This document shows positions 36,425-46,207 of a stretch of DNA of 64,000 bases, one piece after another (position 1 is the first letter of the stretch; each line of letters starts with the position of its first letter). Where the stretch lies: the NCBI GenBank assembly GCA_902562425.1, contig CACETF010000010.1, positions 1 through 64,000 of the forward strand. The letters run 5' to 3'. Below the pieces are notes generated by a model. It saw only the letters and a program-made list of their open reading frames with translations, did no database searches and had not been told where the DNA came from. The position numbers were made by a program, and so were the translations under genes. The DNA is from Porticoccaceae bacterium (lineage in GTDB: Bacteria > Pseudomonadota > Gammaproteobacteria > Pseudomonadales > Porticoccaceae).

Positions 36425-39328
36425 TCAGAACTTAGCACGCACGCCGACCGCGTATCGTGCGCTTCCAGTAGCGACATTCGACATGTGGTTCGCATACCTA
36501 CCCCTAGCTCTTAAGTCTTCGCTAGTAATGTTCACTCCTTCAAAAAGAATGGTTATGGAGTCTGAATAATCATAGCTTGCCGATATATCCAATTGACCAT
36601 ACTCGTCAAAGATAGTTGGCTCAGTGGTATTACGGTCATTCTGACCAAAACGTTCAAAGAAACTGTCCCTGAAATTATAGGCGACTCTGGCTTGAATTGG
36701 TCCCTTTTCATAAAAGCCAATCATGTTCCAAGAGTCTCCTACACCAGAAAGCGCAAATGTTGTCGCAATGTTAGTTGCATCAAACGTAGCATCAGTCTCA
36801 ACTAACGTCATATTAGCAGAAACACCAAACCCACTGTCTCCAAAGAGATAAGACGCAGCTATCTCCCAACCATCAACCTCAGCAACATCATTATTGGATG
36901 GACGAGTAACATTATACAAAATTGCCGTCCCTCCAATTCCTGGAGTTAAGACATCGGTAGGGTAGGACAGGGTTGCTCCCGATGCGGTTGTCAAATTCTC
37001 TTGAGTAACGGTGTTTGAAACGAAGTTGTCTACCGTCTTCTTGAAGTATGCCGCAGAGAAGTAACTAAAGTCATCGAGATAATATTCTACACCCACATCA
37101 ATGTTTGTTGAAGTGAACGGTAAGAGACCCGGATTACCTGCGCTCGCTTGTCCACCTGTTCCTGCCTCATCTCTAACATCACCGGCAAGATTCCTCGCTG
37201 ACCTCATCGAAGCAAGATTCGGTCGAGTGATAGTCTCTGAATGAGCAAGCCTCAAAATCGTCTGATCGTTAAGTTGATACCTAAGGGACAGATTATGCAA
37301 ACCCATATCATAACTGGCAGAATCAGTGAAGTTTATAGATCCGTCTTCAACCTTACCCATAGGCTCACCAATACCTGCAGCGACATAACCGGTGAGATTC
37401 ACCTCCTCAGAAGTAGACTCAATATCAGTGGACTCATGCCGGTACCCTAGGACCACTTCCAGCGGCCTTCCGCCAACCTCGAGCCCCTCAGATTTCGCCT
37501 CCACGTAAAACGCAGTTGTTTCTTCATTGATATCATACCAGGAAGACTCATAAACCAAGTCAAGGTAGTTTGATGGAAGTCCACGATGTGCCAACCATGT
37601 GTTTGACATCGAAGTAGAATAGTCAACAAAGTTAGCCGATCCCTGAACAAATGGGTTGTTGAAGCTGACCTGCTGATAGTCAGCCTGCATTGCTGCGATA
37701 TCAGCAGCGTCGCACGTTCCTGTCATCGCCCATCCACCCTGGTCGTTTAAGGCAAACGTTCGGTCACCGTCCTGGTCATAGATTTCACAGACCATCGTTC
37801 TTCCGTTGTTACTTCCGTCATCGTTAACGCCATCGCCATTGATATCGGTGTCCCTCATTAGCTGACCATTCGGACGCGCAGACATGGGATAATTATCCTT
37901 TGTTTGATCTGTGTACATGACCCCAGCCTTAACAGAGAACAGCCCCCCGTTATCAAATTGATAATCCAACTTCAACTGATCAATCTCATCAGATAAGTTT
38001 TGGACCTGTTTTGTGTGTTGATGCACCCGATAATTTTGTTCGAGCATTGTGCTCCTCTCAATAACTGGAGCGGCAAAGTCACCGTTAATACCGAAGACTG
38101 GCTCGAGTCCAGTTATCTGGATGTCAGCCTTGTTACGCTGGTCCAAATTACCAGGCTGCCTCTCTGAACTACTTGAGCTATATGAAACGGAAACACTAGA
38201 GACGTCGTTGATATCCAAATCAAGGCTTAACCCGACAGACTCGTTTTCAACTGCAAGTTTCGGGTTTGCACTAAAGAAGTCAACACCCTTGTTTGGGAAA
38301 GTTGCCGACGTAACCGTGTTGTTCTCGTCGTATGTCCAACCTGCTTGAGCGCCGTTAAAGTTACCAAACCAGATCGCAGACTCCAGTTGGGTATAGTCGT
38401 CAGTAAACTCAGACATTTGGTAATCAAACGTAGCTGTCATACGGTCATTCGCTTGATACTGCATAACTAGGTTTGCATTTTTACGATCTCTATCTCTCTC
38501 CTCGTGCCCTGTAATTGACTGAATTGGCACATACCAAGGCCGTCCATCTGCGGTTGCTATACCATATTCAGTAGCGGGATCGACTACCCCATCTCCGTTC
38601 ACATCAACCCGTAAATTATTAAACCGCCTCCATTCTCGCACTTGGACGAAATCATTTTCGGTTTCCCGATTCTGAAATCCAGCCGAAACAAGGATACCGA
38701 AATTATCAGATAGCATTTTACTCATTAGTCCAGAAAACTGAGGGGTCGTACTCCCAGCGTAATCATCAAAAAGCATTTTAACAGAGCCGCTTGTGCGATC
38801 ACCAATTTGCATGGGTGTTGCTGTTTGGATATCGACTAAAGCACCAATTCCACCTGAGGGTTTTGTTGCGGTTGCAGTCTTGTGGACCTCAACGCCAGTA
38901 ACCATTTCAGGAAGGATATCAGAGAACCTGTAGGCACGATTTGCGTTCGTATTTGGCATCTGACGACCATTGAGCGTAACAAAATTAAATTGCGGCCCCA
39001 TACCCCGCACAGTGATCTGATTACCTTCGCCATTTGAGCGGCTGATTGCTACACCCGGTATCCGTTGCAAAGACTCTGCAAGATTCGTATCCGGAAACTT
39101 ACCGATATCTTCCGCCAAGATTGCATCCATCATACCAGAACTATCTCGCTTACGAGCCGTTGCTGCCTTCATTGTAGACAGCATACCGGTTACGACAATT
39201 TCCTCGATAGCCTCTGACTGCGCGCAAACTCCGCCCGACATAAGTGCAGTTGCCACACCGACCGACAGCATCGACTTTTTGAAGTCATGCGGGCTTATAA
39301 CTTCATATTTTTTTACTTTTTTCTTCAT
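36425..39328 (-). CDS. TonB-dependent outer-membrane receptor
   Basis: A 967-residue receptor of the large Xanthomonas/Caulobacter type. A signal region ends near CAQSEA, a TonB box AIEEIVVTGML follows, then a plug (with GVAISRSNGEGNQITVRGMG) and a long beta-barrel ending in VRAKF, the usual aromatic terminus. Such receptors import oligosaccharides. GGGGAG lies before the ATG. It follows a sulfatase gene by 133 bp on the same strand and is separated from the halogenase-like gene by a hairpin. Confidence 0.93.
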   Translation of the reverse strand: MKKKVKKYEVISPHDFKKSMLSVGVATALMSGGVCAQSEAIEEIVVTGMLSTMKAATARKRDSSGMMDAILAEDIGKFPDTNLAESLQRIPGVAISRSNGEGNQITVRGMGPQFNFVTLNGRQMPNTNANRAYRFSDILPEMVTGVEVHKTATATKPSGGIGALVDIQTATPMQIGDRTSGSVKMLFDDYAGSTTPQFSGLMSKMLSDNFGILVSAGFQNRETENDFVQVREWRRFNNLRVDVNGDGVVDPATEYGIATADGRPWYVPIQSITGHEERDRDRKNANLVMQYQANDRMTATFDYQMSEFTDDYTQLESAIWFGNFNGAQAGWTYDENNTVTSATFPNKGVDFFSANPKLAVENESVGLSLDLDINDVSSVSVSYSSSSSERQPGNLDQRNKADIQITGLEPVFGINGDFAAPVIERSTMLEQNYRVHQHTKQVQNLSDEIDQLKLDYQFDNGGLFSVKAGVMYTDQTKDNYPMSARPNGQLMRDTDINGDGVNDDGSNNGRTMVCEIYDQDGDRTFALNDQGGWAMTGTCDAADIAAMQADYQQVSFNNPFVQGSANFVDYSTSMSNTWLAHRGLPSNYLDLVYESSWYDINEETTAFYVEAKSEGLEVGGRPLEVVLGYRHESTDIESTSEEVNLTGYVAAGIGEPMGKVEDGSINFTDSASYDMGLHNLSLRYQLNDQTILRLAHSETITRPNLASMRSARNLAGDVRDEAGTGGQASAGNPGLLPFTSTNIDVGVEYYLDDFSYFSAAYFKKTVDNFVSNTVTQENLTTASGATLSYPTDVLTPGIGGTAILYNVTRPSNNDVAEVDGWEIAASYLFGDSGFGVSANMTLVETDATFDATNIATTFALSGVGDSWNMIGFYEKGPIQARVAYNFRDSFFERFGQNDRNTTEPTIFDEYGQLDISASYDYSDSITILFEGVNITSEDLRARGRYANHMSNVATGSARYAVGVRAKF

Positions 39329-39461
39329 CTTTTACTCCCCTTTACATAAAAAACGTGTCAAAAACTTGGTAAGTCGTTAACACCCCTTCATCGACTAGAA
39401 ACCTCAGTCAATAAACCTACAATCCCCCGAAGACATACCTATACTTAAGGGCATAAAAAAC

Positions 39462-40982
39462 TTATTCTCTGGACATCCTATGAGCAGCCAGCTTGGCACT
39501 CAGCTCTTGCAGGACATCCGAATAATTTGGCAGATATGCCAAATTATTCGTCTCATCAGGATCCTGCTCATTATCATAGAGCATCTGCTCAGCTACGTTA
39601 TCTCCAGCATCAAACCACTGAGTCAGCGTGTAACGACCTGTATGAATTGCCTCTGCGGAGTGATATCGCGGGAAGACAGCCGCCCTTGTGGGCGCATCTG
39701 GATCCTTGAGTGCAGCAACTAAACTAATTCCCGCCACCTGTTCCGGAGTCTCAATTTCAGCGAGCTGAGTCAAGGTAGGAAAGATATCAATAAACTCCAC
39801 TAAACCATCAACAACATTCCCCTTGAGCATCCCAGGAGATTTAATTATGAGAGGAGTTTTCGTCGCAACATCAAAAGTAGAATGCTTGCACCAAAGACCA
39901 TGTTCGCCGAGGCTATACCCATGGTCTCCCATGAGCACCACAATGGTGTTTTCCGCTAATCCCAGAATCTCTAACTGATCCAAGACAAGTCCTACCTGCG
40001 CATCAACATAACTGACGGAGGCATGATACCCATGTATCAGGCGCCGTGCGAGCTCGTCGCTAACTGGTTTAGGATTTTTTTGTCTAAACGCCTTTACGCT
40101 CGTGTCAAAGGTAAATTTCTCGTCATAGGCGATCCTACTGGGCGTGTCGCTGTAGTCCCTGAGCTCTCCAAACTCATGATAAGCTTGAATGGGCGCACCC
40201 TCAGGTAACGTATCCCACTCTGCGAGGGAAAACTGATCCCTAGAATAAAGGTCCCAATACTTTTTAGGGGCGTTGAACGGCAGATGTGGCTTGACAAAGC
40301 CAACAGCCAAAAAAAATGGAGCATCACCTGCACTCAGTTCCGTCAGTGTGTTCATCGCTTTTAGTGCGAGCTGTCCATCGAAATATGAGTCATCTGGCCC
40401 ATCAAAAATTTCGGTAGCAGGACCGAGCCCCGTGGACGTTTTCAGAGCTATATTTTCGGGAAGCTGATAATCGTGGGGTATATTACGCTCTGAAACTTGA
40501 TCCATCCCTGGAATCCAGGCAGATCCACTAGTCCAGCTTTTGGAGGCAGTATCCTGAGTGTTATGAAAGATTTTTCCAAAACCAACTGTATGGTAACCAT
40601 TGTTCTTGAAAGTCTCGAAGATCGTGGTAGCATCAGGCGCGTCAATTTCGACGCTGGTGTAGTAATTGATAAATCGGTCTGGTAGAGCTCGCATCCCAGT
40701 AATCAGACTTGCTCTCGATGCTCCGCATACAGGGACACTTACATAGGCTTTGGTAAATTGCGTTCCCTGAGCAGCAAGGCTGTCTATGTTGGGTGATAAG
40801 GCATGCTCCGACCCATAGACACCTAACTCTCCCCGCAAGTCATCAATCATTATGAATAGGACGTTCGGCTTCCCATCCAAACCGTGAGATGTACACGCTG
40901 GAAACAAAAAAATAGTTAGCACACAAACGATGGCTCCAAAACCAGAGCGATATCTATTATTGGAATTAAAATTAGTCATCAA
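39462..40982 (-). CDS. Sulfatase (iduronate-2-sulfatase-like, family S1)
   Basis: A 506-residue sulfatase likely to be a lipoprotein (LTIFLFPAC, Cys about 30). The active-site signature VPVCGASRASLITG carries the cysteine that becomes formylglycine (CxASR). IMIDDLRGELGVYGSE supplies metal-binding aspartates, and GDHGYSLGEHG near residue 350 is the second metal/substrate motif. Resemblance to iduronate sulfatases suggests action on sulfated uronate or hexose residues. It would remove sulfate from saccharides taken up by the neighbouring receptor. A maturase gene is not in the window. Confidence 0.9.
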   Translation of the reverse strand: MMTNFNSNNRYRSGFGAIVCVLTIFLFPACTSHGLDGKPNVLFIMIDDLRGELGVYGSEHALSPNIDSLAAQGTQFTKAYVSVPVCGASRASLITGMRALPDRFINYYTSVEIDAPDATTIFETFKNNGYHTVGFGKIFHNTQDTASKSWTSGSAWIPGMDQVSERNIPHDYQLPENIALKTSTGLGPATEIFDGPDDSYFDGQLALKAMNTLTELSAGDAPFFLAVGFVKPHLPFNAPKKYWDLYSRDQFSLAEWDTLPEGAPIQAYHEFGELRDYSDTPSRIAYDEKFTFDTSVKAFRQKNPKPVSDELARRLIHGYHASVSYVDAQVGLVLDQLEILGLAENTIVVLMGDHGYSLGEHGLWCKHSTFDVATKTPLIIKSPGMLKGNVVDGLVEFIDIFPTLTQLAEIETPEQVAGISLVAALKDPDAPTRAAVFPRYHSAEAIHTGRYTLTQWFDAGDNVAEQMLYDNEQDPDETNNLAYLPNYSDVLQELSAKLAAHRMSRE

Positions 40983-41405
40983 GCACTCTTTCGAGATCGC
41001 TCAAAAGTCACACACAACTCCATTCAGCAATCAAGGTCCGACAGAAAGAAGCATCAATAGAAATCTGACCCTTCAAACCTTACAGTCAATTTGACTATAA
41101 ATTTCATATTCACACGAATATTTAGTCCTGTCAACAGTATGACCTGGTATAGTGCAAAACGATGGGAAGTGCTACTTTTTTCGCCCAACATAAGGGCGGC
41201 CTATGCCTCTGCCTCTGCCTCTGCCCTAACATTGAAAGCAATAAATGGTTGCATTGGACGCACGTGAAATAAACTCATCAAAGAACCTAAGCTTCGAACT
41301 TTCAACTCATTATTGGGTGAGATTTAAAGAAAATCTTGACAAGAAAAGTTTTGAAACTCAAAACATCGATATAATCAAATATAAACAAAGTAGGGTAAAT
41401 TAAAA
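40983..41405. other. Divergent intergenic region with palindrome and hexamer repeat
   Basis: The gap between the sulfatase gene and the rightward dehydrogenase gene contains the palindrome at 41084-41096, a GCCTCT microsatellite of three and a half units at 41205-41225, and a perfect TATAAT at 41370-41375 with no well-placed -35 box. No coding region is supported. Confidence 0.5.
41084..41096. promoter_or_regulatory. Palindrome AGTCAATTTGACT, candidate operator of the polysaccharide locus
   Basis: Perfect 6-1-6 inverted repeat about 100 bp upstream of the sulfatase start. With flanks it reads ACAGTCAATTTGACTA, nearly identical to the site before the second TonB receptor gene (55667-55679), so both may bind the same regulator. 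Confidence 0.4.
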
Positions 41406-42542
41406 ATGTCAGAAATTCCTCATATCTCTCGACAAATCAGATCGCTCGTCAAATCAAGTGGAGAGCTCGAACTCTCGATCCGAGAATCAGAAGTTGCTCC
41501 GCTGAGGGAGAACGAGGTGCTACTAAAGGTTGAGGCATCGCCAATAAACCCATCTGATCTGGCGTTGCTACTGGCCCATGCCGATATCTCAAAAGCTGAG
41601 TTCTCCGGCACCGAGTCTAACCCAGTAGTGACGGCCCCCATTAACCAAAAGTTCATGGTTGGTTTGGCACCTCGTATTGATAAGTCCATGTCAGCTGGGA
41701 ACGAGGGTGCCGGTTTAGTGATTGCTTGCGGTACCTCAGATGAAGCCCAAGCTCTACTGGGAAAAATTGTGGCAGGACTTGGGCCGCCAATGTTTAACGA
41801 ATATCGCACTCTAAAGGTGCATCAATGTCTTGAAATGCTTCCGGGTGTGAGCTCGAGGCAAGCAGCAGCCTGCTTCGTAAACCCTCTCACTGCCATGGGC
41901 ATGGTAGAGACAATGCGTCTCGAAGGCTTCTCTGGCTTAGTACACACGGCTGCTGCCTCTAATTTAGGTCAGATGCTCCAAAAAATTTGCCTACTCGACA
42001 ACGTACCACTGGTAAACATAGTCCGAAAACCTGAGCAAGAGAAAATTTTGAGGGCAATCGGAGCAGCACATGTATGCGATTCCAGCAAGAATACCTTCTC
42101 AATAGATCTACAAAATGCTATCGCTCAGACCGCGGCCTACATAGGATTCGACGCTACTGGAGGTGGACGGTTACCAAACGAGATCCTAGCCGCAATGGAG
42201 CGTGCAGCAAATGCTGCGAGCGAAGAATTTAACCGATATGGATCAACGCAACACAAGCAAGTATACATATATGGTGGTCTTGAGAGGTCACATACGATTC
42301 TTAAAAGAAACTATGGGATGCAATGGGGATTGGGAGGCTGGCTACTAACTCCATTTTTGCAAAAAATCGGTCGGGAGCGCACTGCAGAGCTCCGTCAGCG
42401 TGTTGCAAATGAGGTTACGACAACCTTTAAGAGCAGCTTTAGCAATGAGGTTTCAATGGCAGGAGCTCTTACCGCAGAAGCTCTGGCCACTTACTCACAA
42501 CAGTCAACCGGACAAAAATATCTAATTAACCCCAGCCTCTAG
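41406..42542 (+). CDS. Zinc-type alcohol dehydrogenase-like (MDR) oxidoreductase
   Basis: This 378-residue medium-chain dehydrogenase/reductase has the GroES-like start (VLLKVEASPINPSDLALL) and the coenzyme-binding HTAAASNLGQMLQKIC region. I see no structural-zinc four-cysteine loop, so it is closer to quinone oxidoreductases and synaptic-vesicle VAT-1-like members than to zinc alcohol dehydrogenases. TAGGGT lies before the ATG. It is a lone plus-strand gene in the polysaccharide locus, and its link to the pathway is not evident. Confidence 0.8.
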   Translation: MSEIPHISRQIRSLVKSSGELELSIRESEVAPLRENEVLLKVEASPINPSDLALLLAHADISKAEFSGTESNPVVTAPINQKFMVGLAPRIDKSMSAGNEGAGLVIACGTSDEAQALLGKIVAGLGPPMFNEYRTLKVHQCLEMLPGVSSRQAAACFVNPLTAMGMVETMRLEGFSGLVHTAAASNLGQMLQKICLLDNVPLVNIVRKPEQEKILRAIGAAHVCDSSKNTFSIDLQNAIAQTAAYIGFDATGGGRLPNEILAAMERAANAASEEFNRYGSTQHKQVYIYGGLERSHTILKRNYGMQWGLGGWLLTPFLQKIGRERTAELRQRVANEVTTTFKSSFSNEVSMAGALTAEALATYSQQSTGQKYLINPSL

Positions 42543-42768
42543 TTTTGATAATCTATAAATTGGCCTCTGAGGGATTACCTGGAGATAATGATAAAGTGAC
42601 CCTAGATATAATATTGCGTCTAAGGCTACCAACAAAATGAAGTTTCGCATCTAACCCACGGAGCCCAAATTTTAATCGAATTGCAGAGGTTGAGAACCGG
42701 CTTCACGATCCATAATGACTTCCGAGACTTAATGAGGAAGCATAGGTAATTACAACATAATCACTGTT

Positions 42769-43242
42769 CTAACTGATCCCACTCATACCGTCTTTGTCAC
42801 TCATAAACAAAATTTTGATGCGCCATCCTGTCGCTTTGTTCACCAAGAGGTGGGATACATCATATCTGCCAATCTCCCTACAATTGCTGTCCAATCGAGA
42901 AAAATTAAGTTGGACCATTGCAGTCGCAAGATCCTCGAAGATAATCTCCGAATGATTTACCACCGAACTATGCCAGCCTCCATTTATTACCTCCTCGAAA
43001 TCAACAGCATCACGATACTTAGTGAAGAGGGTCGTTCTTTTGCCGATGATAAAGACACAAGGGGAATCCCATATCATATCAAGGGATTTGAGATCCTTGG
43101 CGTTAAATAACTCAAAAAACCTATCTACAGTTTCAATGGGGGTAATTTTTGACGAATGTAACACCATCGTGTAATTTTCATCCAGTATGTCAAGACGGAA
43201 CATCTTTGTACACAAATCAACGGCGGCATAAACCAGCACCAC
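42769..43242 (-). CDS. NTF2-like (SnoaL/DUF4440-type) protein
   Basis: The segment ETVDRFFELFNAKDLKSLDMIW followed by an acidic-polar beta-rich region and LLVNKATGWRIKILFMS resembles SnoaL-like NTF2 folds, which serve as small enzymes or ligand binders. The furthest start is a GTG at 43242; Met14 or Met26 may be used, as the fold seems to begin near residue 35. Function unknown. It lies just before the lyase gene on the same strand but does not overlap it. Confidence 0.55.
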   Translation of the reverse strand: MVLVYAAVDLCTKMFRLDILDENYTMVLHSSKITPIETVDRFFELFNAKDLKSLDMIWDSPCVFIIGKRTTLFTKYRDAVDFEEVINGGWHSSVVNHSEIIFEDLATAMVQLNFSRLDSNCREIGRYDVSHLLVNKATGWRIKILFMSDKDGMSGIS

Positions 43243-43276
43243 GCAGTTGAACGGAAATCAGTAATCCAACAACTTT

Positions 43277-44506
43277 TCAATCTATCCACTTCAACCAGAG
43301 AATTGGATTTCGAATGGGAAAATTTCTCCTCACTTCATAAACCTGCGAATCGCGTGGCAAGTCCTTTACAACACCAAAAAAATCGCAATGGTCAAGCTGG
43401 TAACCACCAAAGAGCAGAGAGGCATGCCTCATTGGCCACTCATCCCAATATTGTAGATCCTTAGCATACGGCCAGCTCGACTTATCCTCAACAAATTGAA
43501 CGATAAAATCAAGCCCCAAACGCATGGATCTGCCATTCTCGGTCTCGAATAACCATAAGTTTTGATCATCCGTAGATGCAATTTGGGCTATTCCGGCCAT
43601 TAAATCGATGATAAATAACGAGTATCCATAAGGCTTAGTGCGGGATATCTCTTTGGGAAAAGACCCATCAGAGGCCATCATGCTATACAGATATTTTGCC
43701 CGAAACTGCTCACGAACAAGCTCTAACAATTCTGAATTTCCTGTTAGCTTTGCAAAAGAGGCATTCTGGAGAGACCAAGCGACCCCATGATTATTAGGGT
43801 GATCGCGCTCCTTCACGCCAAACGGATGACTGTTCATCCACATTGAATACTCCGTAAACCATAATTTAATGGAGGCTTTGCTCATATCAGAAATCGCATC
43901 TCGCTTAATCAAAATATCTGCAGCAAGCGCTACCTCAGTAAGGTGAAGAGTATCAATCAGACCTATACTTCTGCCTGAATATCTCCCTTTGATCGCCTGT
44001 GAATAAAGCAGATTTGGATTCATCGAAGTTTCGGGGTCAACAAACCATGCTAGCAGGTGTGCCTCAGCTCGGCTGGCATATTTTTTTTTTACAATATCGT
44101 TATCCGTGAGCAGATATCCCTCCACCAATCCAGCCATTATATCTGCAAGCCGCATCATCGAAAGCCGGTGGGCTATAAAATTTTTGGGATTACTCTCGCC
44201 ATCTCGACGGACATATGGCGCATCATAGTCACCCTCAACCGGCCACCAATAATCCCCCTCTGAATAGAAATCATTAATGCTCCCCTCACTGCGCTGGGCA
44301 ACATCGGCGGTAACTGTCCTAATCTCCGCTTTATAAAGTTTTTCCACATCAAAAAGAACGTGCTCGCGATCAAGTCTTATGATGTTTGCGATGCCGCACT
44401 CAGAGTTCCGCTCAACTGTTTGATGGCTGAAGGCCTCAGCATAGGAAAATAATAATGAGGCACCCGAGACAAGAAAAAAAAAGACAGAAACGAAAAAGGG
44501 CAACAT
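43277..44506 (-). CDS. Alginate-lyase-fold polysaccharide lyase (PL5/PL38-like)
   Basis: A secreted 409-residue protein (signal peptide to about residue 27). YWWPVEGDYDAPYVRRDGE matches the alginate_lyase motif YWWPdp...PYvrRDGe, and RDHPNNHGVAW contains the conserved Asn-His pair of the (alpha/alpha)6 lyase active site. Substrates in this fold include alginate, glucuronan and related polymers; given KduI/KduD and sulfatases nearby, glucuronate is favoured. The ATG follows the stop of the upstream gene directly. A second homologue lies at 58747. Confidence 0.83.
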   Translation of the reverse strand: MLPFFVSVFFFLVSGASLLFSYAEAFSHQTVERNSECGIANIIRLDREHVLFDVEKLYKAEIRTVTADVAQRSEGSINDFYSEGDYWWPVEGDYDAPYVRRDGESNPKNFIAHRLSMMRLADIMAGLVEGYLLTDNDIVKKKYASRAEAHLLAWFVDPETSMNPNLLYSQAIKGRYSGRSIGLIDTLHLTEVALAADILIKRDAISDMSKASIKLWFTEYSMWMNSHPFGVKERDHPNNHGVAWSLQNASFAKLTGNSELLELVREQFRAKYLYSMMASDGSFPKEISRTKPYGYSLFIIDLMAGIAQIASTDDQNLWLFETENGRSMRLGLDFIVQFVEDKSSWPYAKDLQYWDEWPMRHASLLFGGYQLDHCDFFGVVKDLPRDSQVYEVRRNFPIRNPILWLKWID

Positions 44507-46207
44507 TTATTTTTGCCGCTTTCCAAGCTGAAAGTCGTATAAAGAGGCTTGGAGCGGTTTCTGATTAATCTGCTCAATATGGGGGTCCGGACCATACTCA
44601 AGTTCGAAGAATGAGTTGCCATGGATCCCTATGAGGCGGCCCTGAACTCCATCGAGGGGACCTTTTAAGACAACGACAGAATCAGTGGAGGGCTCCTCTT
44701 GAGTTATTACTTCGATGTTGTAGAGAGTACTGAAGCGTCCATGAGAGGGTTTCCAGTACGATGCCCCGCCTCCACCAAACAACGAATAAGATCGGTCTTC
44801 CCCAAGCAACGGAAGGTGAACCCTAATGTTATCAAATAGATTTTGGTGATTCGCCCCGGAGTGCTGATCGAGGATAGGGTGCGACAAAACCTCACAGTCT
44901 TTATAAACGCCCTTGACGGCATAAGTATTAAAGCTGAGGGGATGCTCTGCGGTGTTTTCGACTCTGACTCGTTTCGCTAGGACGTTATAGACACTTCCCA
45001 TATGGACAGTATAGTGGGCCCTATGCGCGCCTGAAGTTGTGATATCCTGAAGAGTAACGTTTGCAATATCGTCGGTTAAAATGCCGCTATCAGCGTTGAT
45101 TATCTCAATATTTCGAACAAAACCATCGTATACGCCTTCGAGGTAGATTCCGTTGTAGCCCTCCTCTAAATGGTGCGCGATATACACTCCATTCGGAAAT
45201 TCCATTGTAAAATCACTCAATGAAATATTTTCTAAATGTTCCCATCTAACCAACTTAGGTTCCCAATCGCTATTAGCGTCGATTAACAGCGGGTCTGCTA
45301 GCTGCAAATGGTTTCCATCGAGAGACAGTATCTTAGTGACCTGAGTAACCAAAGCCCGTTTTGGATTCGTCCAATGGTGACTGCCTAAAGTCGAAAAACG
45401 AGTCCGATCTCCATATAGCTCTGTTAAAAGAGAGCCATTTTTACCCTGTATATTATACCACTCAAGCTTAACAACATCGCCGACTTTTAAATGCCGGACA
45501 TCATCAACCTGCACGGTCAGCTCTCCACGGACACCTCCAATCACATTAGCGAGCACCTCAGATGGTCTATCATACTCCTTTAAGTAGGCCTTTCCTCTGG
45601 CCCCAGAAACCCTAGCCCAAAGGTAACCGCCTGTCCAAGCATACAACGAGAAGGGCAAGTCAATGTTGTTGGCTGGTTCGCGCTGACGCTTATCATTCAA
45701 GATGAGGTACTCAGATAATTCAGTCATATGAGGAGGTGTTTTGAGGAGCCTCATCGGTCGTGGATAAAAGAGAATTGTCTCAGTTCCATCACCCTGAATG
45801 GCAAAATCGCTTCGATCGATGTAAAGAATCTCAGACAGTATGAAACGACCGGTGGGGAACTTAACAACCACAGGACCATCAAACGCCTTTGCCGCCTCCA
45901 ACGCCTTTAAAACACCCTTGCTATCATCCTTCCCATCGTTTGCGATGGCACCATAATCTGTTACATTAAAAATTTTTCCGTCGACAGAAGGTAACGATGT
46001 GTTGCCATTTTTATATCCAGCATAAGAGAAATCAGGAAGATATGGTGCGCTATCGGTTAAAATCCTCGGTAACGATGTTGCAGGTGGTAATCGTAGTCGC
46101 TCCAATTTTTCCGTGGAATCTCCCGCAGGAACTGGCGCCTCTCCTAACACGCTCGCCGCAAATAAAATTACAAAAAACAAAGAGAGAGACGTGAAATAAA
46201 ATTTCAT
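44507..46207 (-). CDS. Secreted parallel beta-helix protein, pectate_lyase_3-like
   Basis: A 566-residue protein with a signal peptide (to about residue 22). NVTDYGAIANDGKDDSKGVLKALEAAK is in the canonical beginning of pectate-lyase-superfamily/GH28-like right-handed helices (only part of the motif is quoted in the gene's first 120 residues). Later coils contain repeated NI-x-N turns such as ISLSDFTMEFP and FVRNIEIINADSG. It may be a lyase or hydrolase of a uronate polymer. It overlaps the GH2 gene by 4 bp upstream and abuts the lyase gene downstream, so all three are one operon. Confidence 0.8.
   Translation of the reverse strand: MKFYFTSLSLFFVILFAASVLGEAPVPAGDSTEKLERLRLPPATSLPRILTDSAPYLPDFSYAGYKNGNTSLPSVDGKIFNVTDYGAIANDGKDDSKGVLKALEAAKAFDGPVVVKFPTGRFILSEILYIDRSDFAIQGDGTETILFYPRPMRLLKTPPHMTELSEYLILNDKRQREPANNIDLPFSLYAWTGGYLWARVSGARGKAYLKEYDRPSEVLANVIGGVRGELTVQVDDVRHLKVGDVVKLEWYNIQGKNGSLLTELYGDRTRFSTLGSHHWTNPKRALVTQVTKILSLDGNHLQLADPLLIDANSDWEPKLVRWEHLENISLSDFTMEFPNGVYIAHHLEEGYNGIYLEGVYDGFVRNIEIINADSGILTDDIANVTLQDITTSGAHRAHYTVHMGSVYNVLAKRVRVENTAEHPLSFNTYAVKGVYKDCEVLSHPILDQHSGANHQNLFDNIRVHLPLLGEDRSYSLFGGGGASYWKPSHGRFSTLYNIEVITQEEPSTDSVVVLKGPLDGVQGRLIGIHGNSFFELEYGPDPHIEQINQKPLQASLYDFQLGKRQK

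Noticed and set aside
41205-41225. GCCTCT hexamer repeat as phase-variation element
   Set aside because: Only three and a half units, intergenic and about 180 bp from the nearest start; evidence is too weak.
41336-41375. TTGACA and TATAAT as a promoter pair before the MDR gene
   Set aside because: The boxes are 28 bp apart, too far for a sigma-70 promoter; only TATAAT may be used with an imperfect -35.
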